From positions 124,001-188,000 of the forward strand of contig NZ_PDEQ01000007.1 in the NCBI RefSeq assembly GCF_002554795.1: a stretch of DNA of 64,000 bases, given 5' to 3'. The stretch is from Longibacter salinarum (GTDB lineage: Bacteria; Bacteroidota; Rhodothermia; Rhodothermales; Salinibacteraceae). The notes under the pieces were generated by a model. The model was given only the letters and a program-made list of their open reading frames with translations. It did not search any database and had not been told where the DNA came from. Below, piece by piece: positions 46,507 to 56,423 of the stretch. The position numbers were made by a program, and so were the translations under genes. How positions within the stretch are numbered: the first letter of the stretch is position 1; each line of letters opens with the position of its first letter.

Positions 46507-49500
46507 ATGAGACAATCAGCTACAAATATACCAATCAAGGTCCGGAGCTCTGTCTTCGGAGGCGTTCCATCCATGGGGCCCCTCGCACTGGTCGTACTTC
46601 TCGGTGTCCTGTTTGCGCTTGGTGGCCAGACCACCCAGGCACAGGCGACATTTGAAAGCGATGCCCAGGCATCCTCATGTGATGGGACATGGACGGATGT
46701 TCAGTGTTGGGATGTGACATCCGGCTCTGATAATGGAGATGGGTATCCGAGCGCTGCAAATGAGGATGTCACCATTTTAGAGGGGGATGTGATTCAGGTT
46801 ACAACTTCGGGCCTGGATGTCGGTGCCATAACGATCAACAATACCGACGGTGATGCCACCAACGATGGAATTGTTTTTATAAATGGAGGGTCAGGTTCAA
46901 GCTTTACGGTTAATGGATCTGTATCAAATAGCGGTAGCTTCACACTTGATCTCTCACCTGTTGGGTCTGGTAATGTTACGATAACCGGTGGGTTAACAAA
47001 CTCGGCTGGTGCAGAAACTACAGTGGGACGTCGCACACTCAGTGTGGGTTTTAGTCTGACAAATTCCGGAACGGTAACGATTGGTGAAAATGGCGTATTA
47101 GAGGTTGGCGGTAATTTCTCCAATACCGGAACTTTCACCGCCACTAATTCCGGGAACGGTTCAACCGTTACTTTCAATGGCGATTCTGATTTGATCACGC
47201 AGTCGTTAAGCGGGTCCTTCTCTGGGGGTAATAGTTTTTCAAATCTCACAGTGGCAGGGAGTGCTGCTGTAAACCCAGATGGAGCCCTTTCTGGATCGAC
47301 TCCAGTGGAGGTACAGGGAGACCTGACGGTTGAGTCTGGTGGCCAATACGGAACGCCTGGTGGAGAAGACTCAGAGATGAAGTACGGGGGGTTTGACTTT
47401 TCAATTATTGGTACGGCGGGCTTTGACACGAACAAGCTAACCTTCAATAACGGGGGGTCTACGTCATCCAAACCTTTACTGGCCAGTGGAGAGGTGTTCA
47501 GTGAGGTTCAGATTACTGGTAACACCTACGTTCGCATTAGTACTCTTTTCGAGGTGAATGGCTTCCTTTCGATCGAAAGCGAAGAACTGAATGTGCAGTC
47601 TGGGGGATCGCTGATCATCAACGATGACTTTAGTGTTGGTGTTAGTGCTACGTATTCGCCGTCTACATCAAGTTCAACAATATTCACGGGACAGACAAAT
47701 ACTGGGAGTGGAGGAACGTACGATCCGTCTGAGTCAACATGCACGTCAAATGGCGGCGAGTCGACTTCAGACGGTGACTGCGAGCAAGATGTCCGTGCGC
47801 TCGGTGCCTTAGATTTGGGTCCTGTAGAAGTTGATGATCAGGACACACGCGTCGTCATCGCAACCGACGAAGGAAACACCAATATACCCAACGTGACAAG
47901 CCTGGATATTGACCCAGGCAGTGATGATAGTAATGTCCAGTTCGTCCTGAACAACACCGACATTATTATTACGGGGGATGTGGTGAATAACGGCATTTTT
48001 CTCCCCGGTGGGAAACGCGTCTTCTTTAAGGGCACCTCCCAGTCGATCACCTCGACGGAGCCACTCGAATTCTTTGATGTGACGGTTGAGAGTACGGGAT
48101 CATCAGATATTGATGTCTCAATTAATCCGGGTGCGGACATTACCGTCGAAAACCAGCTAGATATCGTTCAAGGTGGTCTAGGGTTCGCTGGTACAGTAAG
48201 CGATGACGCTTCCGTGACGCTCCTGAATCAGCTCAAAATGTCTGGTGGAATCCTAGATACCGAGCGTGGATCAGTGACGCTTGTGTCGAAGGGTGCCGAG
48301 ACAGGCGTTGATGATGCTGAAGCATTCGTGACGTATATAGATGACGACTTGAGCGGAGCAGGTGATGGGAATCTGGATGGTGAAATTCGAGGTGACATTG
48401 TCAAGCAGCGTGAACTGACGGGTCCTTCCAGCTGGTATTTTATCGGAAGTCCAGCTAGTACGGGCACAAACGACACGTTCGAAGCATTTTTGGAGCTCGG
48501 TACCGGTACGAATGACCTCTGGACTCAGGGTTTTGTCGGCTCCGATGGTGAAAATGCTCCCGCTTCTGCGTCGAATGTTCGCATCATGGACGAGTCGCAG
48601 CCAGGCATTGATGATAACGGTTACGTTTCTATCGGTGCAATTTCGGATGCGACCGTCTCCGGACGCGGATACCTTGTGTACGTATACGGCGATGACAATT
48701 TTGACGGCTCCGTAACGGCCGGGGAGACGTTCCCGAAGCTCTTAGACTCTGACCTTGAGCCATACAACGGCAAATCATTTGATTACACCGCTGATGGCCC
48801 GGGGATTTCCGTTACGGACAATGGCGATGGAGCTCAAGCTGGAAACGATCAGGTGGATATCGATGAGGGATGGAATCTTCTCAGCAATCCATATCTCGCG
48901 ACGATATCCTGGGATGCACTGACGAAAACCAACCTTGACGATGCAGTCTATGTTTGGGATCCAATTAACCGGCAATTCCTTACGTACTCGGGAGGGTCGG
49001 GGGATCTTACAAACGGTTACATCGCGCCTCAGCAGTCTTTTTTGGTGAAGGCAACGGATAATACGAGTCTTCCAGCGACGTTCAATCTTGCGATCGACGA
49101 TATCACGACGGCTCAAGCAAATACATCCGACTTCTTTCAAAAGTCTGAAACCTTCGAGCCACCGGTGATCAAAATTGCAGGAGAGATGGCAGGCCAAGAA
49201 CGATCAGCCTATCTCACCCTCCTTGACGGAGGAACGATCCAAAAAGACCGGTATGACGCGTATGAACTAGGCGCTCCGGTTAGCGGATCGCGCGGAGCAT
49301 TCTCTATCTTTACGACGCTGGATAATGGTACAGGACTGAGTATCAACGCCTTGCCGTCCGAGATCACGAAAGAGACTTCAATTCCACTTGAGACCGTTGC
49401 ACGCGGATGTGTGGGAGGACTTCCTTTCAGCGGCACCGTTACCCTCACGTGGCCAGAGATTAAAAACCTTCCGGACAAGGTTGGTCTCACGCTTCGCGAT

Positions 49501-50277
49501 ACCGAGACGGGTGATGTGATTGATCTACGGTCTCAAAATGATTACCAGTTCCAGCTTACGGCTAACACGACGTGCTCGAATGCTGTTGCTAAGTCATCTT
49601 CGGATCTTCAGGCTGCTCCAACGCCTCAGATCATGACGGCCTCGGCCTCTAAGTCTACTCCCGGGACTCGGTTCGAGTTGGTGATCTCGCCCAACGGAGT
49701 GCTACCTGTTGAGATCGGCTCCTTCACGGGCTCGCTCGATGGTGAATCTGCTGCTATTATGGAGTGGACGACGCTGAGCGAGACGAGCAACAGCGGGTTC
49801 TACGTCGAGCAGAAGGTCGACGGCAGCTACCAGACGGTCTCCTCGCTGATTGAAGGCGCGGGCACCACGACGGAGCAGCAGTCCTACCGCTTCCGCGTGG
49901 AGGACCTCGAGGAAGGCACGACGCACACGTTCCGCCTCCGCCAGGTGGATGTGGACGGCGCGACGTCCTACTCGGAGACAGTCGACGTGAAGGTCGGCAT
50001 CCAGGATGCGTACAAGCTAGAAGCTTACCCGAATCCGGTCGCCAACGGTCAGCAGCCGACGGTGCGCTTCGCAGTCGATAAGAGCCAGCCCGTTACGATC
50101 GAGCTGTACAACACGCTCGGTCAGCGCGTGCGGACGCTCTACAACGACACGCCGCGGGTCACGGGCGAATTCCAGAAGGTGCAGGTGGACGTGAACAGCC
50201 TCGCAAGTGGCGTCTACTTCATCCGGATGCGCGGCGAAAGCTTCGCGACGACGAAGAAGCTAGTCGTGGTTCGCTAA
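46507..50277 (+). CDS. large T9SS-secreted surface protein
   Basis: A 1256-residue protein. The long N-terminal leader ends in a signal peptide (ALVVLLGVLFALGGQTTQAQA). Residues about 55-560 are repetitive Gly/Ser/Thr/Asn-rich strands (such as NSGTVTIGENGVLEVGGNFSNTGT), consistent with a parallel beta-helix. A WNLLSNPY module follows near residue 805. The C-terminal ~190 residues contain a fibronectin-like segment (EWTTLSETSNSGFYVEQK) and a type A sorting domain (YPNPVANGQQPTVRF, SGVYFIRMRG, KLVVVR). The body is less GC-rich than the tail. It would be exported by Sec and then the type IX system; function of the body is unknown. Confidence 0.88.
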   Translation: MRQSATNIPIKVRSSVFGGVPSMGPLALVVLLGVLFALGGQTTQAQATFESDAQASSCDGTWTDVQCWDVTSGSDNGDGYPSAANEDVTILEGDVIQVTTSGLDVGAITINNTDGDATNDGIVFINGGSGSSFTVNGSVSNSGSFTLDLSPVGSGNVTITGGLTNSAGAETTVGRRTLSVGFSLTNSGTVTIGENGVLEVGGNFSNTGTFTATNSGNGSTVTFNGDSDLITQSLSGSFSGGNSFSNLTVAGSAAVNPDGALSGSTPVEVQGDLTVESGGQYGTPGGEDSEMKYGGFDFSIIGTAGFDTNKLTFNNGGSTSSKPLLASGEVFSEVQITGNTYVRISTLFEVNGFLSIESEELNVQSGGSLIINDDFSVGVSATYSPSTSSSTIFTGQTNTGSGGTYDPSESTCTSNGGESTSDGDCEQDVRALGALDLGPVEVDDQDTRVVIATDEGNTNIPNVTSLDIDPGSDDSNVQFVLNNTDIIITGDVVNNGIFLPGGKRVFFKGTSQSITSTEPLEFFDVTVESTGSSDIDVSINPGADITVENQLDIVQGGLGFAGTVSDDASVTLLNQLKMSGGILDTERGSVTLVSKGAETGVDDAEAFVTYIDDDLSGAGDGNLDGEIRGDIVKQRELTGPSSWYFIGSPASTGTNDTFEAFLELGTGTNDLWTQGFVGSDGENAPASASNVRIMDESQPGIDDNGYVSIGAISDATVSGRGYLVYVYGDDNFDGSVTAGETFPKLLDSDLEPYNGKSFDYTADGPGISVTDNGDGAQAGNDQVDIDEGWNLLSNPYLATISWDALTKTNLDDAVYVWDPINRQFLTYSGGSGDLTNGYIAPQQSFLVKATDNTSLPATFNLAIDDITTAQANTSDFFQKSETFEPPVIKIAGEMAGQERSAYLTLLDGGTIQKDRYDAYELGAPVSGSRGAFSIFTTLDNGTGLSINALPSEITKETSIPLETVARGCVGGLPFSGTVTLTWPEIKNLPDKVGLTLRDTETGDVIDLRSQNDYQFQLTANTTCSNAVAKSSSDLQAAPTPQIMTASASKSTPGTRFELVISPNGVLPVEIGSFTGSLDGESAAIMEWTTLSETSNSGFYVEQKVDGSYQTVSSLIEGAGTTTEQQSYRFRVEDLEEGTTHTFRLRQVDVDGATSYSETVDVKVGIQDAYKLEAYPNPVANGQQPTVRFAVDKSQPVTIELYNTLGQRVRTLYNDTPRVTGEFQKVQVDVNSLASGVYFIRMRGESFATTKKLVVVR

Positions 50278-50305
50278 ACATCAAGTATAGTCTCAATTCA
50301 TAACA

Positions 50306-50341
50306 AAGGGGTCGCTTCCTTCGGGGGAGCGACCCTTTTAT
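50306..50341 (+). terminator. rho-independent terminator
   Basis: GGGTCGCT (50308-50315) pairs with AGCGACCC (50328-50335), followed by TTTTA. It lies 30 bases after the first T9SS protein gene. Confidence 0.85.
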
Positions 50342-50640
50342 GCTGCGTGACGGTCTGTTGTAGTCTCATACATTTATAGTGTCGAGATGAACTGAAACTT
50401 TGTTTTTTCTGTTGAGGATAGTAAATTCTTGTTGTGTTCAGGAGTCGGATTGTGTAAATGAAACCGCGATATGATGAACGGATGCTGTATAGTGTCCGCC
50501 TCCGTGATGAAAAAGGTGGATCTGGGAGGTTGATGATGTTGGTTTAAAGAAATGTTATTTACGTGGTCCATTGCATAATGTACTCCGACCTCGGCGCACC
50601 AAATCCTCGAATTGCGTACCGCTAACAACGCAAAGATGAT
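50342..50640. other. AT-rich spacer before the second T9SS gene
   Basis: About 300 bases, clearly more AT-rich than the surroundings, presumably carrying the promoter of the next gene. A minus-strand open frame crosses it but has no recognisable features. Nothing else seen. Confidence 0.4.
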
Positions 50641-53508
50641 ATGAGCTCGATTGTGACGACTGTATTTTCGCGCACCTTATCAGTTTTTTTTGTTGTCCTT
50701 TTATCTGTTTTTGGGATGGGGGGAGGACTGCTGTTTGCTCAGTCTACGTATAACGTCGATTCTAGTGGAGATGAGGCAGATGCTTCCGTAGGGGATGGCG
50801 TATGTGCTAGTACGTTAGGCACCTGTACTTTCAGGGCGGCACTTCAAGAGGCGAACAGTGACCCCGTTCAAGATATTATAGATTTCTCATCGATTCCTAC
50901 AGGTGCCGGTGGGGTGGCAAGAATTAATGTCTCAACGGAGTTGGACATAAATAATCCGGTCCAAATTTTGGGGCGTTCCGCCCCGGGATACGCGACGAAT
51001 CAGCAACCCGTCATTGTCTTGGACGGGGGAGGCACGCCATCGGGGACAGACGGATTAGAGATAGGCTCAGATGATGTTGTGATAGAAGCGCTATCTCTCG
51101 TTGATTTTGCAGATGATGGTATCGACGTTCGAGCCGGAACCAACGTGCGCATATCATACAGTCATATTGGACTTGAGCCAGATGGGGTCACTGTCTCAGG
51201 GAATGCGAATAATGGTATCGAGGTTCAGGGCAACGGCGTCGTAATTGGAGCGACTGATGCTCACCCAAATGGAGGAAACGTCATTTCAGGGAATAGCGGT
51301 AACGGGGTATTTCTCAATGGACCTGACCCACGCGTTCGCCTTGGTGGCAATATCATCGGGTTGGATGCATCTGCCTCCCAAGACCGTGGTAACTCTGCTT
51401 TTGGGATTTTGATACCGTCTGGTACTGGTTCTGAGATTGGGTATACTAGCAGCAGTGGGGTTACGTACGGCAACGTTATAAGTGGAAACGGAACAACGGG
51501 AATCGCTCTTGAGAGCACCGGTCACATGGTGGTTGGCAACGTGATCGGCCTGGATGGTTCTGAGTCGGTGGCAATCCCCAATCGAATAGGTGTATTTTTA
51601 GAGGTCGGGTCCAATGTTGTGGGGGGCGCTAGCCGAGGTGAAAAGAGCAATATCATTGCAGGAAACGACGAAGAAGGTATACGTATAGGACGCGCGAACC
51701 AATCCACTTCTAACGGGAACCATGTTCGCAATAACTATATCGGCGTCTCTTCTACGTCTGTCTCTTTCCCAAACTCGACTGGGATCCAAGTTGAGTTCGG
51801 ATCTGATAATGTGATTGACAGTAATGTAATCGGCGGAAATAGTATTGGGGTGACGATCGATAATGACAGTGCAAGAAATCAAGTTTTCCGTAACTTGATT
51901 GGGGCTTCGGCTTCAGGCAACAACATTGGTAATTCTTCCGGTGGTATCCGGGTAGCTTCGTCGCCTGCGGATTTGGCCGATGCAAACCGAGTCGGTGGCT
52001 CTCTCCTAGCCGACGCCAACATTATTGGCTTCAACAGCAGTTACGGCATTGCTATCGAAGGTGAGCGTAACGTCATTGCGGCGAACTATGTGGGGACGGA
52101 CGATGCCGCTAATGACCTGTCAAACGACGGCCCCGGTATTCGAATTACCGCCTCGAACGTCATCGTTGGTGAGGCAGCCGGCGGGGGGAGCGTCGTCGGT
52201 TTCAACGCTGGTGATGGCATTCTTGTCCAGAATGCGAGTAGCGTGAGCGTGGCAGCGAATTACGTCGGACAGACGCTCGCCGGCGATAACGTCGGAAATG
52301 GAGGCAACGGCGTAGGCATTGTTGCAACGAGTGGGAATACGGCGTCCGGTAACACCGTCGGTTATGCCTATGGAGGCACGGTTCCGGGAGACCCGTCGCC
52401 CTCCAGCGGGGCCGGGAATGTGGTAGCGAATAACAATGGTGCCGGTGTCGCCGTGCGAGGCGCAGGTACCGTGGAGGGAAATGCGATGCGAGGCAATAGC
52501 ATCTTCGCGAACGCTGCCGTTGGTATCGACCTCGGTAATGATGGGCAGACCGCCAACGACGCTCAGGATAGCGACACCGGGCCGAACCAGCTTCAGAACT
52601 TTCCGGAGCTGAGCGCTGCTGAGACGGAGCTCACGCAATCCGGGGATATTCAGGTTCGGTATCAGGTCGACTGCGATCCAGCGAATTGCGACTTCGGTAC
52701 GAATGGTCTGGCGATCGACCTGTATCGAACGTCCGGCGGCGGCGCGACGCAGGGACGTACGTTCCTCGGGTCGACGTTCTATGCCGAGGCAGATGCCGGC
52801 ACGTTCGTAACGGCGACGATTACCCCGCCAAGTTCGGTGACGGTCGAAGAAACGGACGAGGTCGTTGCTCTCGCCACGGACGCTTCCGGTAACACGAGTG
52901 AGTTCACATCGACGCCAGACGTTCTTCCGGTCGAACTGGCCTTTTTCAACGGTACCCGGGAAGGTGTAGACACCGTCCTCCTCGAATGGACGACGCTGAG
53001 CGAAAGCAACAACAGCGGGTTCTACGTCGAGCAGAAGGTCGACGGCAGCTACCAGACGGTCTCCTCGCTCGTCGCATCGCAGGCGCCAAACGGCACCACG
53101 ACGGAGCAGCAGTCCTACCGCTTCCGCGTGGAGGACCTCGAGGAAGGCACGACGCACACGTTCCGCCTCCGCCAGGTGGATGTGGACGGGAAGACATCCT
53201 ACTCGGAGACGGTCGATGTGAAGGTCGGCATCCAGGATGCGTACAAGCTGGAAGCCTACCCGAACCCGGTCGCCAATGGTCAGCAGCCGACGGTGCGCTT
53301 CGCGGTTGATAAGAGCCAGCCCGTTACGATCGAGCTGTACAACACGCTCGGTCAGCGCGTACGGACGCTCTACAACGACACGCCGCGGGTCACGGGCGAA
53401 TTCCAGAAGGTGCAGGTGGACGTGAACAGCCTCGCAAGCGGCGTCTACTTCATCCGGATGCGCGGCGAAAGCTTCGCGACGACGAAGAAGCTAGTCGTGG
53501 TTCGCTAA
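50641..53508 (+). CDS. T9SS-secreted parallel beta-helix protein with CSLREA-like start
   Basis: A 955-residue protein. The signal peptide ends at GLLFAQ (about residue 35). VDSSGDEADASVGDGVCAS and GTCTFRAALQEAN form a CSLREA-like motif typical of secreted beta-helix proteins. Residues about 100-680 are right-handed beta-helix coils with repeated NVISGN, GNVIGLD and NYIGV motifs. Then come a VRYQVDCDPANC module, a fibronectin-like segment and the T9SS type A sorting domain ending KKLVVVR. The last ~175 codons are nearly identical at the DNA level to those of the preceding gene. A polysaccharide-binding or adhesin role is plausible but unproven. Confidence 0.9.
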   Translation: MSSIVTTVFSRTLSVFFVVLLSVFGMGGGLLFAQSTYNVDSSGDEADASVGDGVCASTLGTCTFRAALQEANSDPVQDIIDFSSIPTGAGGVARINVSTELDINNPVQILGRSAPGYATNQQPVIVLDGGGTPSGTDGLEIGSDDVVIEALSLVDFADDGIDVRAGTNVRISYSHIGLEPDGVTVSGNANNGIEVQGNGVVIGATDAHPNGGNVISGNSGNGVFLNGPDPRVRLGGNIIGLDASASQDRGNSAFGILIPSGTGSEIGYTSSSGVTYGNVISGNGTTGIALESTGHMVVGNVIGLDGSESVAIPNRIGVFLEVGSNVVGGASRGEKSNIIAGNDEEGIRIGRANQSTSNGNHVRNNYIGVSSTSVSFPNSTGIQVEFGSDNVIDSNVIGGNSIGVTIDNDSARNQVFRNLIGASASGNNIGNSSGGIRVASSPADLADANRVGGSLLADANIIGFNSSYGIAIEGERNVIAANYVGTDDAANDLSNDGPGIRITASNVIVGEAAGGGSVVGFNAGDGILVQNASSVSVAANYVGQTLAGDNVGNGGNGVGIVATSGNTASGNTVGYAYGGTVPGDPSPSSGAGNVVANNNGAGVAVRGAGTVEGNAMRGNSIFANAAVGIDLGNDGQTANDAQDSDTGPNQLQNFPELSAAETELTQSGDIQVRYQVDCDPANCDFGTNGLAIDLYRTSGGGATQGRTFLGSTFYAEADAGTFVTATITPPSSVTVEETDEVVALATDASGNTSEFTSTPDVLPVELAFFNGTREGVDTVLLEWTTLSESNNSGFYVEQKVDGSYQTVSSLVASQAPNGTTTEQQSYRFRVEDLEEGTTHTFRLRQVDVDGKTSYSETVDVKVGIQDAYKLEAYPNPVANGQQPTVRFAVDKSQPVTIELYNTLGQRVRTLYNDTPRVTGEFQKVQVDVNSLASGVYFIRMRGESFATTKKLVVVR

Positions 53509-53572
53509 CCGCTGCTCCTCAGACCCTGTCCTGGCGCCGCCTCGTGCGGTGCCTTTGGGCAGTCACATAGCC

Positions 53573-53611
53573 AAGCGGCCGATCCCCTCACGGAGATCGG
53601 CCGCTTTTTTA
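53573..53611 (+). terminator. strong rho-independent terminator
   Basis: A 12-bp perfect stem, AAGCGGCCGATC (53573-53584) with GATCGGCCGCTT (53595-53606), running into a T tract. It lies 65 bases after the second T9SS gene. Confidence 0.9.
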
Positions 53612-54048
53612 TTTGCCAGCTCGCATGTAGAAGGATTCCAGACTGCACCCACAGACTGCGTGGCCGTCGGGTCGTTTCACATACGGGTGTAGGATGACCC
53701 CATTATGAACGAACGTAGCGGACGGCCTTGTCTTTTGCTGGCATGGGGCTCACGGGGTGTTCTTCTCACCCAAGCATCCCCGATTCGATAGCTGCTCGGA
53801 AGGTTGGGGTGGGCATGCGCAGCGTTGGAGACGCAGAGCGTGCGCTGGATTCATGTGGCCCATGCGTGTCTTCCGCCAGGCGGCTGGAGACGTGGCCCGC
53901 TTCCGGCGCAACGCTACGGATGTACGAGGTCATTTAGCGCCTATACGCATCTGGATCGATGGCGTGGTGGTTTCGGGCAGCAGGGTGGGTCGAAGAGAGG
54001 GAGGACAGAGAGGCGGGGGTAAGCGTCGCGAAATGGGCTCTCATCGGT
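53612..54048. other. intergenic region without recognisable gene
   Basis: About 440 bases between the T9SS gene terminator and a convergent minus-strand gene. Several overlapping plus-strand frames exist, but none has family features or a consistent start. It could be decayed coding DNA. Confidence 0.4.
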
Positions 54049-54387
54049 CTAGGACGGCGATGGGGGCTGGCGGATCTCCTTGATGGCCGTCATGAAGTCC
54101 TCCTGTGATATCGTCTGGCGGCGTACGACAAAGGATTCCTCATCCTCGACGCGGAATTGCCCGCTGAAGACAAAGTTGTCGTCATCGTGCGGGGCCGTCA
54201 GTCGGCATTTAGGGGACCCGTCGTTGTAGAGGCCCCACACGTTGTAGACCATTCCTTCGAGCGGTGTGTCGGATTCCTGGCTCTCTTCGATGATCGACAG
54301 GGCGATCCCCTTGGCCGCCACCTCCGCCTCGTCCACGCTGACGTTGAGGGAGCGTAACGCGGCTTTGACATCTTCGCTGATGGTCAT
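54049..54387 (-). CDS. small acidic protein of unknown function
   Basis: A 112-residue soluble protein, rich in Glu and Asp, starting MTISEDVKAALRSLNVSVDE. It has an N-terminal helical part (about 1-40) followed by a beta-rich part (GMVYNVWGLYNDGSPKCRL, FVFSGQFRVEDEESFVVRR). No signal peptide or TM segment. I do not recognise the family. The longer frame to 54519 adds a Cys/Phe-rich leader unlike the rest, so the shorter start is preferred. It stands alone. Confidence 0.6.
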   Translation of the reverse strand: MTISEDVKAALRSLNVSVDEAEVAAKGIALSIIEESQESDTPLEGMVYNVWGLYNDGSPKCRLTAPHDDDNFVFSGQFRVEDEESFVVRRQTISQEDFMTAIKEIRQPPSPS

Positions 54388-54839
54388 GGCACTCGATGGC
54401 AGACAGTGGAATGAAGTTTGGAAATAGATAACACGTGCCTGCATCGGCCCGTTCGGTTGCCACGACATGATCAACAGTATCGTTATACCGTTCTGGAAGA
54501 CGTTTCGTCGTGGAGACAATCTGAACGGACGTCACCTGCACATTGGCTCTGCGCGAAGATGCGCTCTCTTTATATTGGATTATGTGGTGCGTCTCTTTTG
54601 GCGCATTAACAGAGAGATGACGAGGTATTTGGGATCATCTACGCGTCACAGGCTTAATCCATAACGCACGCAAACCCTTAATCCACATACTCACCAAGGT
54701 GTAAGTCGCTGGTGAGCCGACAGTTACAGTCCGCTCGCATTCCAGTCAGTGACGACCGCAGTCTTGCTCTCGGTGATACGTGGCCCCGATATCGGTCTGC
54801 GTTGCTCCGGTCGTTTTTCGCCTCAACCCCCTTTGATTC
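54388..54839. other. divergent intergenic region
   Basis: About 450 bases between divergent small genes, expected to hold both promoters. TTAATCCACA at about 54678 resembles a DnaA box with one extra base. No gene or repeat is evident. Confidence 0.35.
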
Positions 54840-55394
54840 ATGCGACGATTCTTACAACATACTCTCTCCTTTGCCTTACTCACGCTGCTGATTGCCGGCC
54901 CGGCTGTAGCGCAGGTCACCGATGAGGTCAGCAGCTACACGAAGGTTCGTCGGGTAAAAAGTGCCGAACTGAAGGATATTGACATTAAGAAGTATCCGGG
55001 CAACGACGCCGCGCTGATGGCGGAGTTCGAGTCGGACCCGGAGTCGAGTGAGAGCACATGGGCGCTTTCCTTTTACGGGTTTACCGCTGAGCCGACGTCG
55101 ATGAGTTCCGCGCAGGAAATCATCATTGTCGTTGACGGAAGCCCGGTGCAACCGCTTCGAATCGAGAGCAAATCTCGCTCGATCGACGGCGATATTATTG
55201 AAATCAAGAAGGCGTTCTTCTCGCGCCCAATCTTCCAGCGCCTCGCGTCGGCAGAAGCGATGAAGGTCACGATCGGCGCCGCGGTTTTTGAGGTGCCCAA
55301 GCGGGCCCGCGAAGACATGCAGACGATCCTGGACAAGATTCCGGCGAAGGACGGTCGCCGCACTGCGAGCACCGACGGCAGCAACCGCCGTTAG
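54840..55394 (+). CDS. exported protein of unknown function
   Basis: A 184-residue protein with a clear signal peptide (FALLTLLIAGPAVAQ, cleavage near residue 25). The mature part is beta-rich and acidic, with DIDIKKYPGNDAALMAEFESD, TWALSFYGFTAEPTSMS, EIIIVVDGSPVQPLRIESKSR and a C-terminal helix before a basic Ser/Thr/Arg tail. The even strand pattern suggests a small periplasmic or surface domain. I do not recognise a family. It directly precedes the non-coding DnaA-box and structured-repeat block. Confidence 0.65.
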   Translation: MRRFLQHTLSFALLTLLIAGPAVAQVTDEVSSYTKVRRVKSAELKDIDIKKYPGNDAALMAEFESDPESSESTWALSFYGFTAEPTSMSSAQEIIIVVDGSPVQPLRIESKSRSIDGDIIEIKKAFFSRPIFQRLASAEAMKVTIGAAVFEVPKRAREDMQTILDKIPAKDGRRTASTDGSNRR

Positions 55395-55594
55395 CGCCGG
55401 ATACCTGCTTTACTGCAGCTCGCCAGGCAGATGAGGCGTTGCCGGCGACGCATTTGCACGCGTCGCACGACTCTCAGAATCGCTCCAGCAACGGAGTACG
55501 ATTCGGGAGACGTGCGGCGCGTTCTCTATTTGTATCAATATCGGCTATCCATTTCGAGGCGTCTGGCCCAACGCCCCACAGCGCCGCTCAGAAG

Positions 55595-55751
55595 TTATCC
55601 ACATCGGGTAGACCGCCCTTTACGGAAAAGAGTAATAACGGAAATAGCCTGTTGCGACCCTTTTCGTCATCACGGTACAGAATCCCATGCCTTATATCTG
55701 TTATTGGCCCTGTTTGTGGGTGGTGATCGCTCGTCGGAAAAGTTATCCACA
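55595..55751 (+). promoter_or_regulatory. two perfect DnaA boxes
   Basis: TTATCCACA occurs exactly at 55595-55603 and 55743-55751, both on the plus strand, 148 bases apart in a non-coding region. GGCTATCCATT at about 55542 is a weaker relative. This could be a DnaA-titration or regulatory cluster, or part of an origin, though dnaA itself is not in the window. Confidence 0.5.
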
Positions 55752-55869
55752 CTCCGTGAACAGTGAGGGATGGGGTTTGGAGTGCGGGGGATGTGGGAAA
55801 GGGGGAGTGGGAGAATGGGGGCTCCATTTTTCGAACTTAGCGCCTTGGGCCGATCGTTCTGCTCCTGGT

Positions 55870-56389
55870 GTCTCATTTTTTGGATCGCCAAAAAACGAGA
55901 CGCAAAAATCGCCACAGGCACTACCTCGCTTCGCTCGGGGCGGCTCCCCGGCGGTCCGCGCTTCTTCTAGCGCTACGCCGTCGCCACTGAACGAACCCAA
56001 ACTCGCGAGACCAGCTCGCTCAGACAGGGGTTCGTTCTTGTCGTGGCTCCGCCTTCGCGCTCAAGACGACGAACCGCGCAAGGCCGGGAGACAGAACTCT
56101 CGCTTCAGCAATCTTGTTTGCGTCGTTTCGGCCCTTGCGAAGATCGGCGCCCGGAGGGACCGGGAAGCGGAGCGACCCATTAGCTGGATCAGTCGTAGGG
56201 TAGCGAAATCGGTTGGCGGGGAAATTCTTCTTGTTTGAGCCCCTGAAGCGCTGAGGTCTATAATTAGTGAACTGCTTTTAGAAGGGGCGAGTTTGAAGAA
56301 TTTCAGCGAAGCGGAGCGGGCACTCACCCGATCTTCGGACAGGCCTTGACTTTTTTCTCGCCGGTTTTTTGGTCAAGCAAAAAACCGGC
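55870..56389 (+). repeat. structured repeat family, copy 1
   Basis: About 520 bases of non-coding DNA. It is bounded by hairpins at 55870-55901 (GTCTCATTTTTTGG against CCAAAAAACGAGAC) and 56360-56389 (GCCGGTTTTTTG against CAAAAAACCGGC). Internal stems: CGGGG/CCCCG near 55939, GCGCT/AGCGC near 55965, GAACGAACCC (55989-55998) with GGGTTCGTTC (56028-56037), and CGCAAGG (56077-56083) with CCTTGCG (56133-56139). It is tandem with copy 2. The frames crossing it give low-complexity peptides and are probably not genes. Confidence 0.8.
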
Positions 56390-56423
56390 ACCACCGGATC
56401 GGAGAAGGATTCCACTCTTGATT

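Noticed and set aside
53728-54083. Small plus-strand frames after the second T9SS gene
   Set aside because: Three frames overlap in the same short region, none with a plausible domain; possibly decayed DNA but not supportable as genes.
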